DNA from: Chrysomallon squamiferum
Taxonomy: Eukaryota; Mollusca; Gastropoda; Neomphalida; Peltospiridae
NCBI GenBank assembly: GCA_012295275.1
Contig: CM022679.1
Span: forward strand, 26,782,850 to 26,846,849
DNA: 64,000 bases
Direction: 5' to 3'
The translations under genes and the position numbers were made by a program. This document shows positions 11,261 through 24,561 of the stretch, piece after piece. Positions within the stretch are counted from its first letter, which is position 1, and the number at the start of each line of letters is the position of its first letter. A model generated the notes under the pieces. It was not told the origin of the DNA. It saw only the letters and a program-made list of their open reading frames with translations, and did no database searches.

Positions 11261-12269
11261 AACAAGTATTGCAAGCAAAAGACAATGTGGGATAATGATG
11301 GATAATGGATCCACAAATAAAAGGCTGTTGTAAATGTTGATTAGCTTCCTGACACAGAGCAGCTGCAGTTCATCTACATCTGTCTCATCTTCAACTTCTG
11401 AACTATTCTTGACAACAATTTTATCATCCCCTTTCGAGAAAATGTCCCACAATTCTAAAATAATCGTTTTTCCCCTTTGTTCAAGTTGTTCATCTGTGAT
11501 ATCTGTTTTTGTGAAAAAGAATCAAATTTGAATTATGAAACAGATGAGCTAGCCTGAATATTTTTAAGAGTGACAGCTTGCAGTTCACATTAATGAGATT
11601 GTGTGGAACACAGTGAAACCAAAATATGCAAGAATAATTTGCACTTGTAAAAAATAATTAAAAGCAAACACTTATAAATCTAGTACATTGCTTGTCTTAA
11701 TCAAGTACTAGGGGTAGAAGGAGAATGCCAGCTGAAATGTGGCACTATAACGCTCATCTTATTTGATCTGGACTGAATATTTCTCTTTGACTAAAGCATC
11801 CTTCTAAACAGATTCTGTTATTTTAGTTTTAGTTAATTATAAATTAATCATAATCTGCACATTTGTGAATTTTTATAAACAGTGAATTGGCAAAGAAATA
11901 TTTTACATCATCTTAATTGTGATTTGGAGAAATTTTGAACACACACACACAGTTGGGCAAACAACTATTTCAAGTTAATGCCCACTAATGGAGCACAATG
12001 GACGTCTGATCATGGAGGATTTTGTTCGTGTGCTTCCAACAGGGAACTATTTATGTCGAGGACATTTTTTTTTTTTTTTTTTTGAAATAACGTTATCAAG
12101 ACCATGCCTGTGTTGGAATTGTCATCCATCCATCATATGGACAGCTGTTGTTCACTAGTTACTGCCTGATAGATTTCAGGATCTGTTCTCCTCAGTTGAC
12201 CCTTTATTTTTCTCCTTCCAGCACAGAAACAGGACTGCTTTTCTAAAGTATCTGTGAAGCTGCTTAAAA

Positions 12270-13301
12270 CTTGCATCAATGTAACAGGTGACATTTTATA
12301 ATCATCTACAGGACTGTTTTATTATTAAGTAAAAAAGGAAATATGCTGCTTTTCAGCTCCAAGAGCTAATTTGTCAGTTAATAGTAATTAGGTTCTTTAG
12401 TCAAATAAGGAAGAAAATATAAACCACTACTTTTTAAAAGGACACCAGACACCAGAGGTTCCGTTTATGGCTAAAGTGCAACAGATTACAGATCAACATG
12501 CTAGTGACATCTTTCTGAACTTTTGATCCAGATCCAGGTTTATCAAAGCATAAGCAGTTGAAAGCAGTTCTTGTTAATATCATTATTATAATTAGGTGCA
12601 GATTTTCTGTATTTGTTTTTTAATTACAACAAGTTATATTTGTAAATAAAGAGAAATAATTTACAAAAGATGGTGCATATAAGTGCTGCAAATTAATATA
12701 CTTTTATAATCAATATTTGTGATAATTTTATAGATATTTTTTCTTTCTTTCAGTTTTTGTCTTTATCATTTTTTTTAAATCAGTTTGTAATAGTAATAGT
12801 ATTTTTACATATTAATAAAAAATTTTGTATTTTCAAATTTTTCTTATTTTGTTTGTTAATTGAAAATAAAGATAGCTGAGATAAATAATATTTTTATAAC
12901 AATACAAGTTTATGAAACTAAGTATGTTTCATCCCATGTTTCTAAAGGGCATTAAGAAAGTAGGAAAGGAAAGAAATGATTGTACATTTTCCTTACAAGT
13001 AAACAAATAAAATGTTGAAATATTTATTATTATTATTATTATTATTATCTTTTTTTTTTCTTTTTTTTTCGTTTTCGTTTTGTTGTATTAGGAAATGGTC
13101 TAGCTTATGATTTACTACCTATAATATCTGAGGTAAATAATAGTTCAGGACAATACAAATAAACCATAGATCCACATTCTAATTATCATTCAAGATATTA
13201 TAAATGAAGTTACATCTGCCCTTACTCATATATTTTTTTTAAAAACTATATTTTCTACGATTTGTTAAGATATAAAAAGTTTAAATCCTGTTTATATCAG
13301 G

Positions 13302-13358
<57 letters not shown>

Positions 13359-13372
13359 GAATCCAATTTGTA

Positions 13373-13407
<35 letters not shown>

Positions 13408-14130
13408 CTTTAATCTGTGACCCACAGTTGTTGTTTTTTAAAACTATCTCTGTTTATATGTCACCTATCTCAACATGCCAGTGCCTGCAGTTATTAGCAG
13501 TTACATATGAATAGTTGAATATGAATCTTGAACGTATGAAACTGTCTTGCATTCAAAATAGTATCTTGGAAATTTAACTTGAACAAATCTTGTAAACAGT
13601 CTCTGTTATCAAGTTGACTGTCATTGGGACTGCAGAAATAAATAAAAATACTGGGTTTAAAGATATGTACAAACAATATGTGTCCTGACTGTTTTCCAAG
13701 CTAAAGACAATGTTGGACGATGATGGGTAATCAGTCCACAAATAACGATGTGCCTAGCAGCTATTGTGAATGTTGTTTAGCTTCCTGGCACACAGCAGCT
13801 GCAATCCATCTATAACTCTGTCTCATCTTCAGCTTCTAAACTATTTTTGACACCAATTTTATCATCTGCTTTCGAGAAAATGTCCCAAAATTCGAAAATA
13901 AAGTCTGTTTTATCCCCTTGGTCAAGTTGTTCATTTGTGATATCTGTTTCCAAAAAAATCTGTTTTTTTAATGATAACGCATCCAAATTGTAATTCTGAT
14001 ACTAATGAACTATTCTGAATCTCTTCAAGAGTGACAGCTTGCAGTTCACATGAAAGAGATTGTGCGGAACAAAATGAAATCAATATGTGTAAGAATAATT
14101 TGTAAAAAATAATTATAAGCAAACACTTAG
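12270..14130. repeat. Spacer, second copy of the old duplication
   Basis: Diverged direct copy of 9500-11640. From about 12960 it is very similar to 43240-44130. It contains an ATT microsatellite (13303-13353) and a T tract (13375-13405). No gene is supported. Confidence 0.65.
13303..13353. repeat. (ATT)n microsatellite
   Basis: About 17 pure ATT units, followed closely by a T homopolymer at 13375-13405. Confidence 0.9.
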
Positions 14131-14905
14131 ATGATAATAAACTATTGAAATATTTTACATCATCTTAATTCTGATTTGTGGAACATTTTGAATGCTGTAA
14201 TTACCTGTAAAAACACACATCGTTGAGCAAATATCCATATCTAGATAAAACCCACTGTTGGAGCTCAGTTTGATGTTGGAGATTGTGAATTATTACAAAC
14301 ACCAAAACTCAGCACTGGACCACAAATACTCCAGTTCTTGTCCACTTGTCTTAGTAACAAAAAGTATTTAGAGGTGGTTGGAATGCCAGTTTACATCATC
14401 CCTATTCTGAATTACTTTCTTTTATTTTGAATGCTTGGAGGTCGATAATACATCAAGAATTCCATGAGGTCGGTGGATAAAAATATTTGCCTATGACTGA
14501 TTTATAAAGCCCTTGATATTTAATACCGGTACATATAAGAAGATAAGACGCTGATTTCTCTTTGAAGTAAAACTATTGAAAATGACTTCTCCAGAGGAAA
14601 ACATTAATTGAGATTTGTATATACCAGAGGTTTTCAAACTTTTTCTGAGTGTCCCTATGAGAAAATATTTGATGGGTAAGCTGCTACCGTATGTTCAGTT
14701 GCTATGTGAGCAAAATGCACTGTGCTTTAACTGGATAAAATATAATGCAAAATTATAATTTTAGAAAAAAAGAAAATAATCATTATAACCACAAGTAATG
14801 ATATAACTGGCTAAGGTTTCGTCAACAAAATCTTTGCACTATAGCTTCAGTTTATAATCATGTAATCGTGTCGCTGTAAAGATTATATATAAAACTACAG
14901 TGACA
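14131..14905. other. Unique spacer
   Basis: This stretch is missing from the paralogous join near 44130, so it was inserted here or deleted there. The string CAGAGGTTTTCAAACTTTTT at 14625-14644 resembles a hAT-type transposon end, but I could not find its partner. No gene is seen. Confidence 0.4.
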
Positions 14906-16354
14906 GAATGTAATACTGACCCTTATTGGCCACGTATTTCTCGTCATTTTGTGGCATCGCAGCTAAGCTGAAGACGAAACACACACACACACACTGAAAG
15001 TATATATATTGCTCTGAATTTACTGGCGAAAAAAACAGGTTTAGTATTGAAGGTTATAAGTTTATAATTTTATTTTAATTAATTCATTTTGTTTATTTTA
15101 AAGTATGTTAATATCTATTTAGCTATTTCTATTATAAGGTGGTACATTAATGCATATTTTATAACTTAGTTTTACTATTCCAAGTATTAGTATCTTTTTT
15201 CTTCCCGTTTTTTTTTTTTTTCTTTTTTTTCTTAATACTGTATCTTAAATACTTTGATATTTAGGCGTGTAATTATTTTAATATAGCATTTTTTATAGTG
15301 AAATAAAATAATTATATAAGAAAATATGTTTGTTTTGATATAAAATGGTGGATGGTATTTACTATATTTTAAGTGTGTCCATACCCCACGAAGAAAGACT
15401 GAATTCAAAACAGTCGCAAATGGTTCGTTGTTAGTATCATATACTGCATCAAAACAATTATAAACTATAATTTAGACATTTTGATTAAGTATTCGCTAAG
15501 AATCTGATGCCTCTAAAATTATCACTATATAACTGGATCTGACGTAAAAGGATTACTTTAAAATCAGTAATATAATTTTAATTTCTTTTCTTTTCCATTT
15601 TATTCTTTATTTATTTTATATTATTATTATTCCTTATTTTTATTTTTTGTTTTTGTTGTTGTTGTTAAATACAGAGAAAAAGAAAAAAAAAAACAACAAA
15701 AATCAACAAAAAAATCCATTAGACTGGTTTCTCATAGTTATTTCATTTTTATCAGAATAACCAGTTAATATATCTAGTAGTTGTGTCCCCTGTTAACTAT
15801 CAAGATACAGTCATTTTATTGGCACGGAAGAGAAGTTTTAGTAAGTCATAGTTTCTTGTTTTAGTTAACAAATATTTAGACGACCGGTTGACGGACCTTT
15901 AAATTTATTTTATTTTTGCAACTGTCTGTTGTAAAACTTTTATCAAGCATTATATTTATAATGAATGTATCACTATCAAGGCAATCATTGATTCAAATAA
16001 CAAGTTCAAGTGGTCAATTTGCTGTTTACATGTAAATGCCACTTCTGATGCATTGAAAATGGAAATAAATATTATAAAAAAGAATTTAATGAATTATAAT
16101 AATGGTTTCAAGTATTGTTTTACAACAACGTACTCAGTACTGTCCGCTATTTGATGTGGTTTGCCGTAAAAGATACTAAATTACTTAATTAGTAAATAAA
16201 ACATCCCAAGTTTTCAGCAGTTTCTACTCAATAACAGACATCTATGTATATGAGGCATTGAACATAATTATGTATGACATATTTCCCCAAATTACTTTTA
16301 ATAATCCATGTAGAATTGATTTCATTATGAAGGAATAGATGTTTAAAAGTTCGT

Positions 16355-16493
16355 AAACACTGATCGGCGTTCGACGTTGCCATCTTGGATTTCTATCGGA
16401 AGTTTCCGTGAGCGCTCGGAAACTGTGTGATCGGGTTTTTAAACTTCCAAATTCAACTATTTTCTGAATTGTTTATGATTTACACTGATAAAG
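16355..16493 (+). promoter_or_regulatory. Candidate TATA-less promoter with 5' non-coding exon
   Basis: Roughly ten CpG dinucleotides cluster in about 85 bases of an otherwise CpG-poor region. The minus strand carries an AAGATGGC-type (YY1-like) motif, and ETS-like CGGAAG/CGGAAAC sites flank the palindrome AGTTTCCG...CGGAAACT. A consensus donor GTAAGG follows at 16494. The upstream end and transcript are not visible. The block is conserved at 45580-45701. It could supply a 5' untranslated exon spliced to the acceptor before the start exon at 24337. Confidence 0.4.
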
Positions 16494-17084
16494 GTAAGGA
16501 TGGTTGTTCATATTACCAAACCATGATGTTCTGCGCCTTTCCTAACTTCTTTTTCAACTTGATCAAACTTTTTTAACTGGATTATTTTTGTGCAAATGCG
16601 GTCATAATAAACTAAAATTATGATTTGTTATAAGAGTAATCAATTTGATGTATTAACTTTTGTAGCTGGCAATGTTCCCTGTGTCAGAACCCAACAGAAA
16701 TGAACGTTGAGGTGTAGTTTGTACCCATTAAAATGGCGAAATTCTAGAGGACTTTTTTCCAGTGAAATAATTTGTGTCATTACACGTTATCGTTCCTATT
16801 GGTCCATGCTACTAATTGACCCTTTTTAAGTTTTTTGATTTTCATTTTCTTGAAGGGCATTAAATTTCGAGTTGTTTTTTTTCGTTGGTATTTTTATATA
16901 TTTTCTAAACAGTAAATATCATGATACATAAAATTATTCAGCATCATCTTCATTTTCATTTCTTGACACATGAATTGTGATATTGATAAACAACAGAGAA
17001 TCAACAGACAAATTTAGCATTTCAAAATGATCGTAACCAGGTTTGAGCAGATAGTCACATATTGCACCAATTGGCTGTACCACT
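16494..17084. other. Spacer
   Basis: No gene is seen. The section from about 16910 to 17080 is homologous to 46130-46300, 29870-30010 and 56690-57050, so it belongs to the ancestral upstream module of each gene copy. Confidence 0.6.
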
Positions 17085-18262
17085 GGGGTACAGAAAAAAT
17101 GGCATCTTATTTATTTTTTCTGTATAGTTGCTTTGATAAAAAGTACTTTGGAAAATACAGTTTATTCATGCAATATTGCTACATACATGTACATTAATAT
17201 ATAGCATCACTCAGCCACTTGGTTTTGCTTAATAAATTATATTATTATATCAGAATTTAATATTACACATACACATATACACATATAAATACATATACAT
17301 ACATATACACATACATACATACATGCATATATATACACACATTATACACACATTCCTACATATGCGTACATACATATATGTATACTTACACGCATATATG
17401 CACTAGTACGTTCAAACATACAGATACATATGTATGTAATTTAAATATGCATACCATAGTTAAAATATCCTCCAGAATGATATCATTCAGTCAATTTAAA
17501 TGTGTGTGTTTGTATATACACACAGATACTTACACACATATCTTATGCTATGTTTGAACTGACATAATATCATTCTGGAGGATATTTTAACTATGGTATG
17601 CATATTTACATTAGGTACATCTGTATGAATGTTTATGTATGAACGTACTCGAGCATCCGTGTATGCCTACAAGCATATATATATATGTGTGTGTGTATGT
17701 GTATATATATATATGTATGTATATATATATATGTATAGGTGTATATATATGTGTATATATTCATACATACATACATACACATATATAAAGAGCTTGTCAC
17801 AAATTCTGGTAGAAACATTTATATATATATATGTCTGTGTGTGTATGTGTGTGAATATATATATACAGTATACCCTCACCTGTTCGCGGTTCCCCATTCG
17901 CTTACATTATCATTACTACATAAGTGAAATACATAACTGCATGCAATATTACTACATTATTACTGTATTAATGAGTAAGAGTGTCTTTAGAAAGTGTTTG
18001 GGAAGCATTTAGTACTGTATATAATCTCATAATAGACGTTTTAAAATATTCGCGTTTTTTCGCTATTCGTGGGTGGGTAAACAGCGTAACCCCCGCGAAT
18101 AGCGAGGGAATACTGTGTGTGTATATATATATATATATATATAAATGCATGTGTGTATATATGTGTAATATTAAATTCTGATATAATATTTTACTTTGTT
18201 AAACAAAACCAAGTGACTGAGAGATGCTATATATTAAAATACATCTGTGTAACAACACTGCA
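17085..18262. mobile_element. Long-TIR fold-back element, copy 1 (right end truncated)
   Basis: The left arm (about 17085-17280) is repeated inverted at about 18150-18262: GCATCACTCAGCCACTTGGTTTTGCTTAA on the left matches AACCAAGTGACTGAGAGATGC on the right in reverse complement. An inner hairpin has arms of about 40 nt at 17450-17490 and 17560-17605, centred on TCCTCCAGAATGATATCATT. The complete version is 46305-47221. This copy has lost the outer right arm and holds a Tigger-like MITE. Confidence 0.65.
17866..18115. mobile_element. Tigger/pogo-like MITE, 250 bp
   Basis: The ends are near-inverted repeats: CAGTATACCCTCACCTGTTCGCGG at the left, and CCGCGAATAGCGAGGGAATACTG at the right. This CAGT...CTCGC...TTCGCGG type of end is characteristic of Tigger-like Tc1/mariner elements. 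It is absent from the corresponding place near 46960. TA precedes the left end; the matching right TA is not clean. Confidence 0.7.
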
Positions 18263-18293
18263 GTTTTTGAAAATGTCAGTAACATATTTACTA

Positions 18294-18806
18294 CCGTATA
18301 TACTTGTGTATAAGTCAAATTTTTGGGAGACTATATTAAGGTAATATTTTGGGGTTTGACTTATACATAGGTAATGCTTTTGTAGCTGTTGCTGAAGAGT
18401 CGCCATTTTGACTATTTTTTGCTACAGGATGCATCTAAAATAATCGCGGTCTTTCAGCTTTTCAAAAATATAATTTTATCGTATAAAAGTTTTTGAAAAA
18501 TTAAATAACAAAACCAAATATGAATGTAAAACATGATATTCTTCCGTTTAATGACATAAAAATACATTTCAAAGCGAGAAAACCGTCAGTACGGCATTAT
18601 GCCTTACGGCGTCTTGCAATGATTTAGGCTATAGCTCGTGTAATACATGCATTTACGTTATTATGGTATGTTCGTGCAAGTTATGTTACAGTAGGCGTAC
18701 AATGTAGGCCTTCATGGCACTGTCACACTGGTCTAAAAATAGTGACGGTGCCTGGAATCTACAGTCGACTTATACATAAGGTCGCCTTGTACACAAGTAT
18801 ATACGG
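18294..18806. mobile_element. Non-autonomous DNA transposon, 513 bp, TA target duplication
   Basis: The termini are CCGTATATACTTGTGTATAAG and ...GTACACAAGTATATACGG, about 17 bp of inverted repeat. TA flanks both sides (18292-18293 and 18807-18808). The paralogous empty site near 47649-47660 reads ATTTACTATTTACC with a single TA, which defines the ends exactly. No transposase is encoded. The superfamily is not assigned. Confidence 0.8.
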
Positions 18807-18808
18807 TA

Positions 18809-21108
18809 TTTACCGAAACAGCTTACTTTAATACAGTCTAACATCTCGTAATTAACTTGTATGTATCATTAAAGTAACTAAATATGTTACCCATTCATTT
18901 CTACAAATATTCCTAACAGTATGTATTAATTAAATATGTACTGTTAGTTAACTGTAATCCAATTACTGAAATCACATAGAAATTAACAGTCATTAGCTAG
19001 AGACAAAGGGAATTTTTGTCACTTACGCTCTGCTGACTTCATGGAAGTTTGTGACATATTTGTTTAAGTAAAAGGCAGGAGAGACCACGTGACAGACACA
19101 CCCTCTGGCCTGTCGTATATGTGCTTCACAGCCATTATTAGGCAATTTTGTTTGTAACTATATTTTGCGTTATCCTTGTTTAAGTCAGAAGCAGGGACAA
19201 ATGGTGACCTTTTTAAGTGTGCTCTGTTTGACTTGTTGATTAATTTGATGTAACCTGTATATACTCCATAGAGAGTTTGTGTAAAATAAGTAATTATCTT
19301 TGAAATAGAAATATTGTTCTTGTGGATCCTTGATAATATATACAGTTTATACCTGTAGGATATGCAAATATATGTATCTGTTATAATCAACCATCACAGT
19401 TTCTTAATTTCACGATGCAGTCCCTAGATAATAAATGAGCCATAATTTAATAGGGTCATTAGCCCTTGAAAGCTAACACTCATTAACAATATCGAAATGA
19501 AGCTTTTTATGAGTGCTAAATCTGTACTGTATTTTTAAGCAAGTTGCTAATATTCATGAATTTTAATTAATTAATTAATCAAACTAATTAGCTGAAATTT
19601 ACTGTACACCAATGTGTGTCAATGCCATTCAGAAAGTGTCGTGTGACCTAAATTGATTTTGTTATTATCGATCCTCTGAAGCGAGGCCTGTGCATATGCA
19701 GTCTTTCGCTACCATACAGTCATCACTCACACCCATAAAATTAGTTGAAATGTAGCATAATAGTAGTTAATAAGCAGATGTATTTTAAACATATTATTTT
19801 GAACATATTTTTTTTTGATTGATGACTTTGCTGAGATTTTCAGAAATATTTTTTCATAAAAAATTTGATAAACTGCCCCTCGGTCAATATTAAAAATAGA
19901 AACCGAGGTTGTAGCAAAATATGTATACATCATCAAACTTAATTTGTTTAGAAAGATTTTTCTAATGGACCAACAGATTGCACTTTGCTGATTCTATATA
20001 AGGATTGCACAGAAATCTCACGAGAGTGAAATAGGTTATTTGCACATATCTGTAAGTCAGCCAGTAGAGGTATTTCGCATTCATACTGCACACGCGCACC
20101 AAGAGTAATGTTCCTTGACAAAATAGACTGAAGGTAGTCTATTTACAAATTGAGTGGTGTCACAGATATGGTGTTATGGGCAATTTGAGTAGCTTTGTAG
20201 GAGACTTTAAACTTTGGCAACTAACATGTACATATTTCGAATTAGATGGCATAATGGCCGTAAAAAACAGTCCACTGAAGTTTACAGCAGAATGGTTCAA
20301 ATTAAAAAGCAGTGTAACAACTTGGACAAAGTCTCTACGACTCGTACACCCGAGCATTTTGTTAATGCCAGATTAACAGACTATTTTGTAAAAAGTACAA
20401 ATACATATAATTTGTTTACTGGAAACAGAAGCTTGCACAAATATTGTAAATACCCCCATATCAAAATCAGGACTTATGTGAGCATCTCAGTATATGTGTG
20501 TGTGTCTCTGCATACATACAAAACACACACAACACACACACATTACCACATTATAACTGAGGTGCCCATTCCCTCTCAAAACCACTAAACAGTTCCAAAG
20601 ATGCACTAAATATTGGCAAGTCTTTGTAATGATACATTTACAGAGTACTTACACCTTTGTTGTAGATACATCTAGCTGAACACTGATAATGTGGCCACAT
20701 ACGATGTTTAACAAACACAACATACAGTAACATGGTTAATTAAATCTTTTGTTTATGAAGAAAATGTGAGCAACTTATTTCCTTTTCAGGTTAAAACCAG
20801 TTACTTGTCTAATTTCAGTTATTGTTAGGTGTAATTAGTACAAATATGCACAAGTATATATATACTTTATACTTAAAAGAAACTATAAATAAACCATTTA
20901 TTTAGGAGTAACATATAATTGCTATATTGAAGATTGTAACTGTACCTTTACTCATATACTCACACAAACACCTACACACTTGTACAACCCCTACTAAGTA
21001 TTTGTGACTCCAAGCAACAAACACCTCAACTAGTTGAGGTAGACTGAATAATTAAGAAAATAATTGAAACTGTTGTTCTCTGTAGTTATCTGAACTATGT
21101 TATTAATT
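18809..21108. other. Spacer
   Basis: Collinear with 47640-50250. The overlapping frames around 20160-20588 are open on both strands, and differences from the copy at 49126-49363 are mostly amino-acid changing, so no gene is called. Confidence 0.55.
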
Positions 21109-21377
21109 TCATTTGTTTTTTGTTCTAGGTGTTGTGACAATTTCCCATCTCATATTGAGGGTGGATATATAGTCCACATGTTTCTTCCCACCTAGAAAAT
21201 GTGCCGAAAAAACCCTCATGTTTGCAGTAACATTAAAATCTTTTTCATTTCTATGTGAAGCAATTACCCACAAATATTTCCAGTATGCACTGGCTGGGTA
21301 TAGATGGAAGGATAACGAATTCCCCAACTTCTGCGATAAGAACAGTTAATAACTGAACAACAGTCATGGTGTCCCAT
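21109..21377 (-). pseudogene. THAP-domain relic, copy 1
   Basis: Two overlapping minus-strand frames together give a THAP zinc finger. One frame begins MGHHDCCSVINCSYRRS, the first Cys pair. After a one-base frame change the other gives SFHLYPASAYWKYLWVIA and then RVFSAHF. THAP is a C2CH DNA-binding finger with a conserved Trp and an HF near the end. Here the third ligand Cys is replaced by Phe, and the frame change is shared with the copy at 50251-50531. Likely a fragment of a transposase or THAP gene. Confidence 0.65.
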
Positions 21378-22482
21378 TACAGAATGTTTGCTTTTGCCCA
21401 CCAGTCTGCAAATAGGGCTATTTTGGTGAGATCTCAGGGTTTGTGTCCTCGAATTACCCAGCAAAAGGTACATGTTCAGTGGAATGTGACATACCTCTAT
21501 TGTTATCTTGACTGTTTGAAAAATGGTCGGATCACCAAAGTGTTACTGCAGACCAGACCTTCTGCTTAATGATGTATGTTGACCTATTCTTCTTTATTTA
21601 CTTATATCTTACATAAAAATGATGGAAAAAGATGTCTGGTATTTTTCATCATAATTGTCTAGAGTCTTGGATAATTTGCTATTTCAAAATGATAATGCTG
21701 CCTCTTTACAAATCAAACAAGCACATGCTGTTGTATTCTGAGTTGATTTAAGTTTTGCAATTCATTCAACTAAATTTTGCATTCCTTTTCATATCACTGT
21801 TTGTTTCAGATTTTGCTGGTTTTTGTTTTTCTTTCTTCTTGTTTATTAAATTTTTTGGTTTTGCCCTGAAAAAAGTTTAAATGTAGCAGTTATTATTCAC
21901 AAATCTCTATTGTCTTAAATAATGTTCAACTGGATGAAAATAAGCACTTATTATGGGATTTGAAATTACTTCAATTCCTTAATATTCAACATATTCACCT
22001 GATGTAATTTTAAAGGGTTTCCAAGATCTTTTCAAATATGTTATTTGTTTTCAGATATCTGGGGTTTGAAATTTTTATCCACATAATGTGGCAGCGGTCT
22101 TGTAATTCATTGTGACTAAGCAAAGTTTATTCAAGACTTCAAATCATATATAAGTTACAGATTATGCCTTTCTCTCACAGTCTGTCGAATTCCATACAAA
22201 TACATCAGTCACTAGGTACTGAGATACATATGTGATGACTTCTATAATGCTTTTGTAATCCTTCCCAAATTTAACACTTAAAGATATAATTTTTAAATTA
22301 CATTCCCTCAAATATTGCGTACCAGCAAAATTTGTAATGTTGCGTGATTTTGCCTTGACAGCACTATTTTCCAAGTTGTGAAAATAGAGTTCAAATTCCA
22401 TTGTAGATATTTTCGGTTGATGTCAGTGTCTATTTGACTTTAGGAAGCAATTCAAACTGTGAACATCAGTTTTAATAAATAT

Positions 22483-22531
<49 letters not shown>

Positions 22532-23338
22532 AATATTACTTTTTTATTTTTTTATTCTAAATAATTTATTAATTTTTTTATTTTATTTTGTTATATACAG
22601 AATGGTGAATTTGCTGATATTTTTGTTACATCTTTTGTATAATATTTTCTTCTTGATCCCACACCCTCGTAGCTTTCCTCATTTGTGTATTTCTAAACTG
22701 GCTTGGTCTTAAATTTTTCTGACATAACTAAGGTAAGGTACGGGGTTTGAAATTACAGGCAAAAGTAGAATGTTTCTGTTTGTTCTGGAAATGCACGTAC
22801 ATTAATTACTATATTTGTGCTCATAAACGTTTTATATTTACCCCAAAAATATTTTAAACCATAACAAATTATATTTCATTTATCTGTTCTTTAAATGCTA
22901 AAACCATTAAATGCTAAACCAGTAATATATTATTGTCTCCATGCACGAATGGAAATAACTTAGTTACCTGTGTTATGTTTATAGACAAAGTCATCACCAG
23001 CAGTAACCATTTGGATTTTATCAGAACAATTGTTTTAGGTTGGGCTGTTGCGCATGAATATCATAAAATGCATCAAACATAATCATAAATGCTTCTGTGC
23101 TAGAAAGAAATTCAAAGCAAATACTAAGCTAAGAAAACTTATACATTTCTGCTTAAAATATGACATTTAACACACCTGCGCCTTTAATTGCCCATAGATT
23201 TATGATTATAGAGATCTTATTTCCCCTAATACTTTCTGGAATTGGCTCTGAACCAAATTTGTGTATTGCTGATGATTATGATTAGACATGAAATATTTGT
23301 TGTCCTAGGTGACATGTACATTTGAAGTGTGTCTAGGT
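21378..23338. other. Upstream module of the start exon
   Basis: The part after about 21490 is homologous to 30350-33600, 50650-52557 and 57360-60590, each of which leads to a start exon of the gene family. No exon is supported. An ATTT microsatellite lies at 22481-22528. Confidence 0.6.
22481..22528. repeat. (ATTT)n microsatellite
   Basis: About 12 ATTT units. The copy at 51654-51684 is shorter. Confidence 0.9.
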
Positions 23339-23685
<347 letters not shown>

Positions 23686-24336
23686 GTCTAGATGTTATCA
23701 ACTACAGTTAAAAATATTGAGAAAATTTAATGTCTCTGTATTAGAGGTAACAGAGAGGTTATTAATTTGTTATTCTGATGAAATTAATACAAAACTGAAA
23801 TTGTCACTCAGTAGTAATATCGGTTCACTAATTTATAATACAATTTACAAGTGTAAAAAATCAAGTTACATCTGTAAAGAAAGGTATGCTGTGCTATTTA
23901 ATGTTGTTATATTTATAAAGTGGACATTAGTTGACTCTATAGTTTTATAAAAAAAAAAAAACAATTGCTGTATTTTTCAGAAAAAAATTACTCCAATTGC
24001 GGCGTTTTGCTTGACCTTGCCCATATAAGTATATACAAGTACAAATTTGAAAACATATGCATGTACATGCACAAGTACACACTTACGCATGCTCACACAC
24101 ACACACACACATATCGATTTCTCACATATCTTTTGATGTGGCATAAATAACCAGTTACTGTTATATCTGAACGGTTATTAATGTGTGTTCTCTGTATCTG
24201 TATTTGTTGGATTTTGAAAATGTCTTAAACTTTATTTATTCATTATTTTATCTTATATTTTTTAATATTTCATTTAGGTGAAAAGTTCATTGGTTCATTG
24301 TTGCGGTGTGTACTCTTTTAACTGTTGTGGAGAACA

Positions 24337-24361
24337 ATGGCTAATGAACCCGATATCTGCA
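24337..24361 (+). CDS. Start exon of locus C
   Basis: 25 nt encode MANEPDIC plus one base, followed by GTAAGT. Homologous start exons are at 34230, 53487 and 61090, and the flanking non-coding sequence is also conserved. The downstream coding region of this locus is degraded. Confidence 0.55.
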
Positions 24362-24561
24362 GTAAGTATATCTGTCTTTCTTTCTGTAGTGAACAAGTCA
24401 TTATGACAAATGAAATAAATATGTTGGTTGATAAGTGTTTATTGTCATAACAAGTACAAAACTTTATTTTGTCTGATAACCTTGACCTGTTGCAGAAACC
24501 AGTAATCATTGCATGAAATAAGAAAAACTATTCAAAAAAAATCGAACAAAGCAGTTAGTGT

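Larger units (their letters stand above)
9487..11640. repeat. Spacer, first copy of an old duplication
   Basis: No convincing gene. Segments correspond in order to 12270-14130 and, for the later part, to 43220-44130: the AGCTCCAAGAGCTA block, the GTGCAACA-rich block near 9800/12475, the TATGGTTTAGCTTATGA block near 10476/13096 and the GATTGCAG block near 11100/13628. The open frame at 9706-10035 is disrupted in its copy near 12390-12570. A 31-base T tract is at 10422-10452. Confidence 0.65.

Noticed and set aside
17629-18012. 127-codon open frame of Tyr/Ile/Cys/Val repeats
   Set aside because: AT/GT microsatellite within the fold-back element; no protein-like composition.
20160-20588. Overlapping open frames on both strands, repeated at 49126-49363
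   Set aside because: The differences between copies change amino acids as often as not, no family was recognised, and no splice or start context stands out.
22162-22401. 79-codon minus-strand frame, with a relative at 51365-51598
   Set aside because: The two versions drift freely including at their ends and match no family I know; it lies in the upstream module where other copies are not open.
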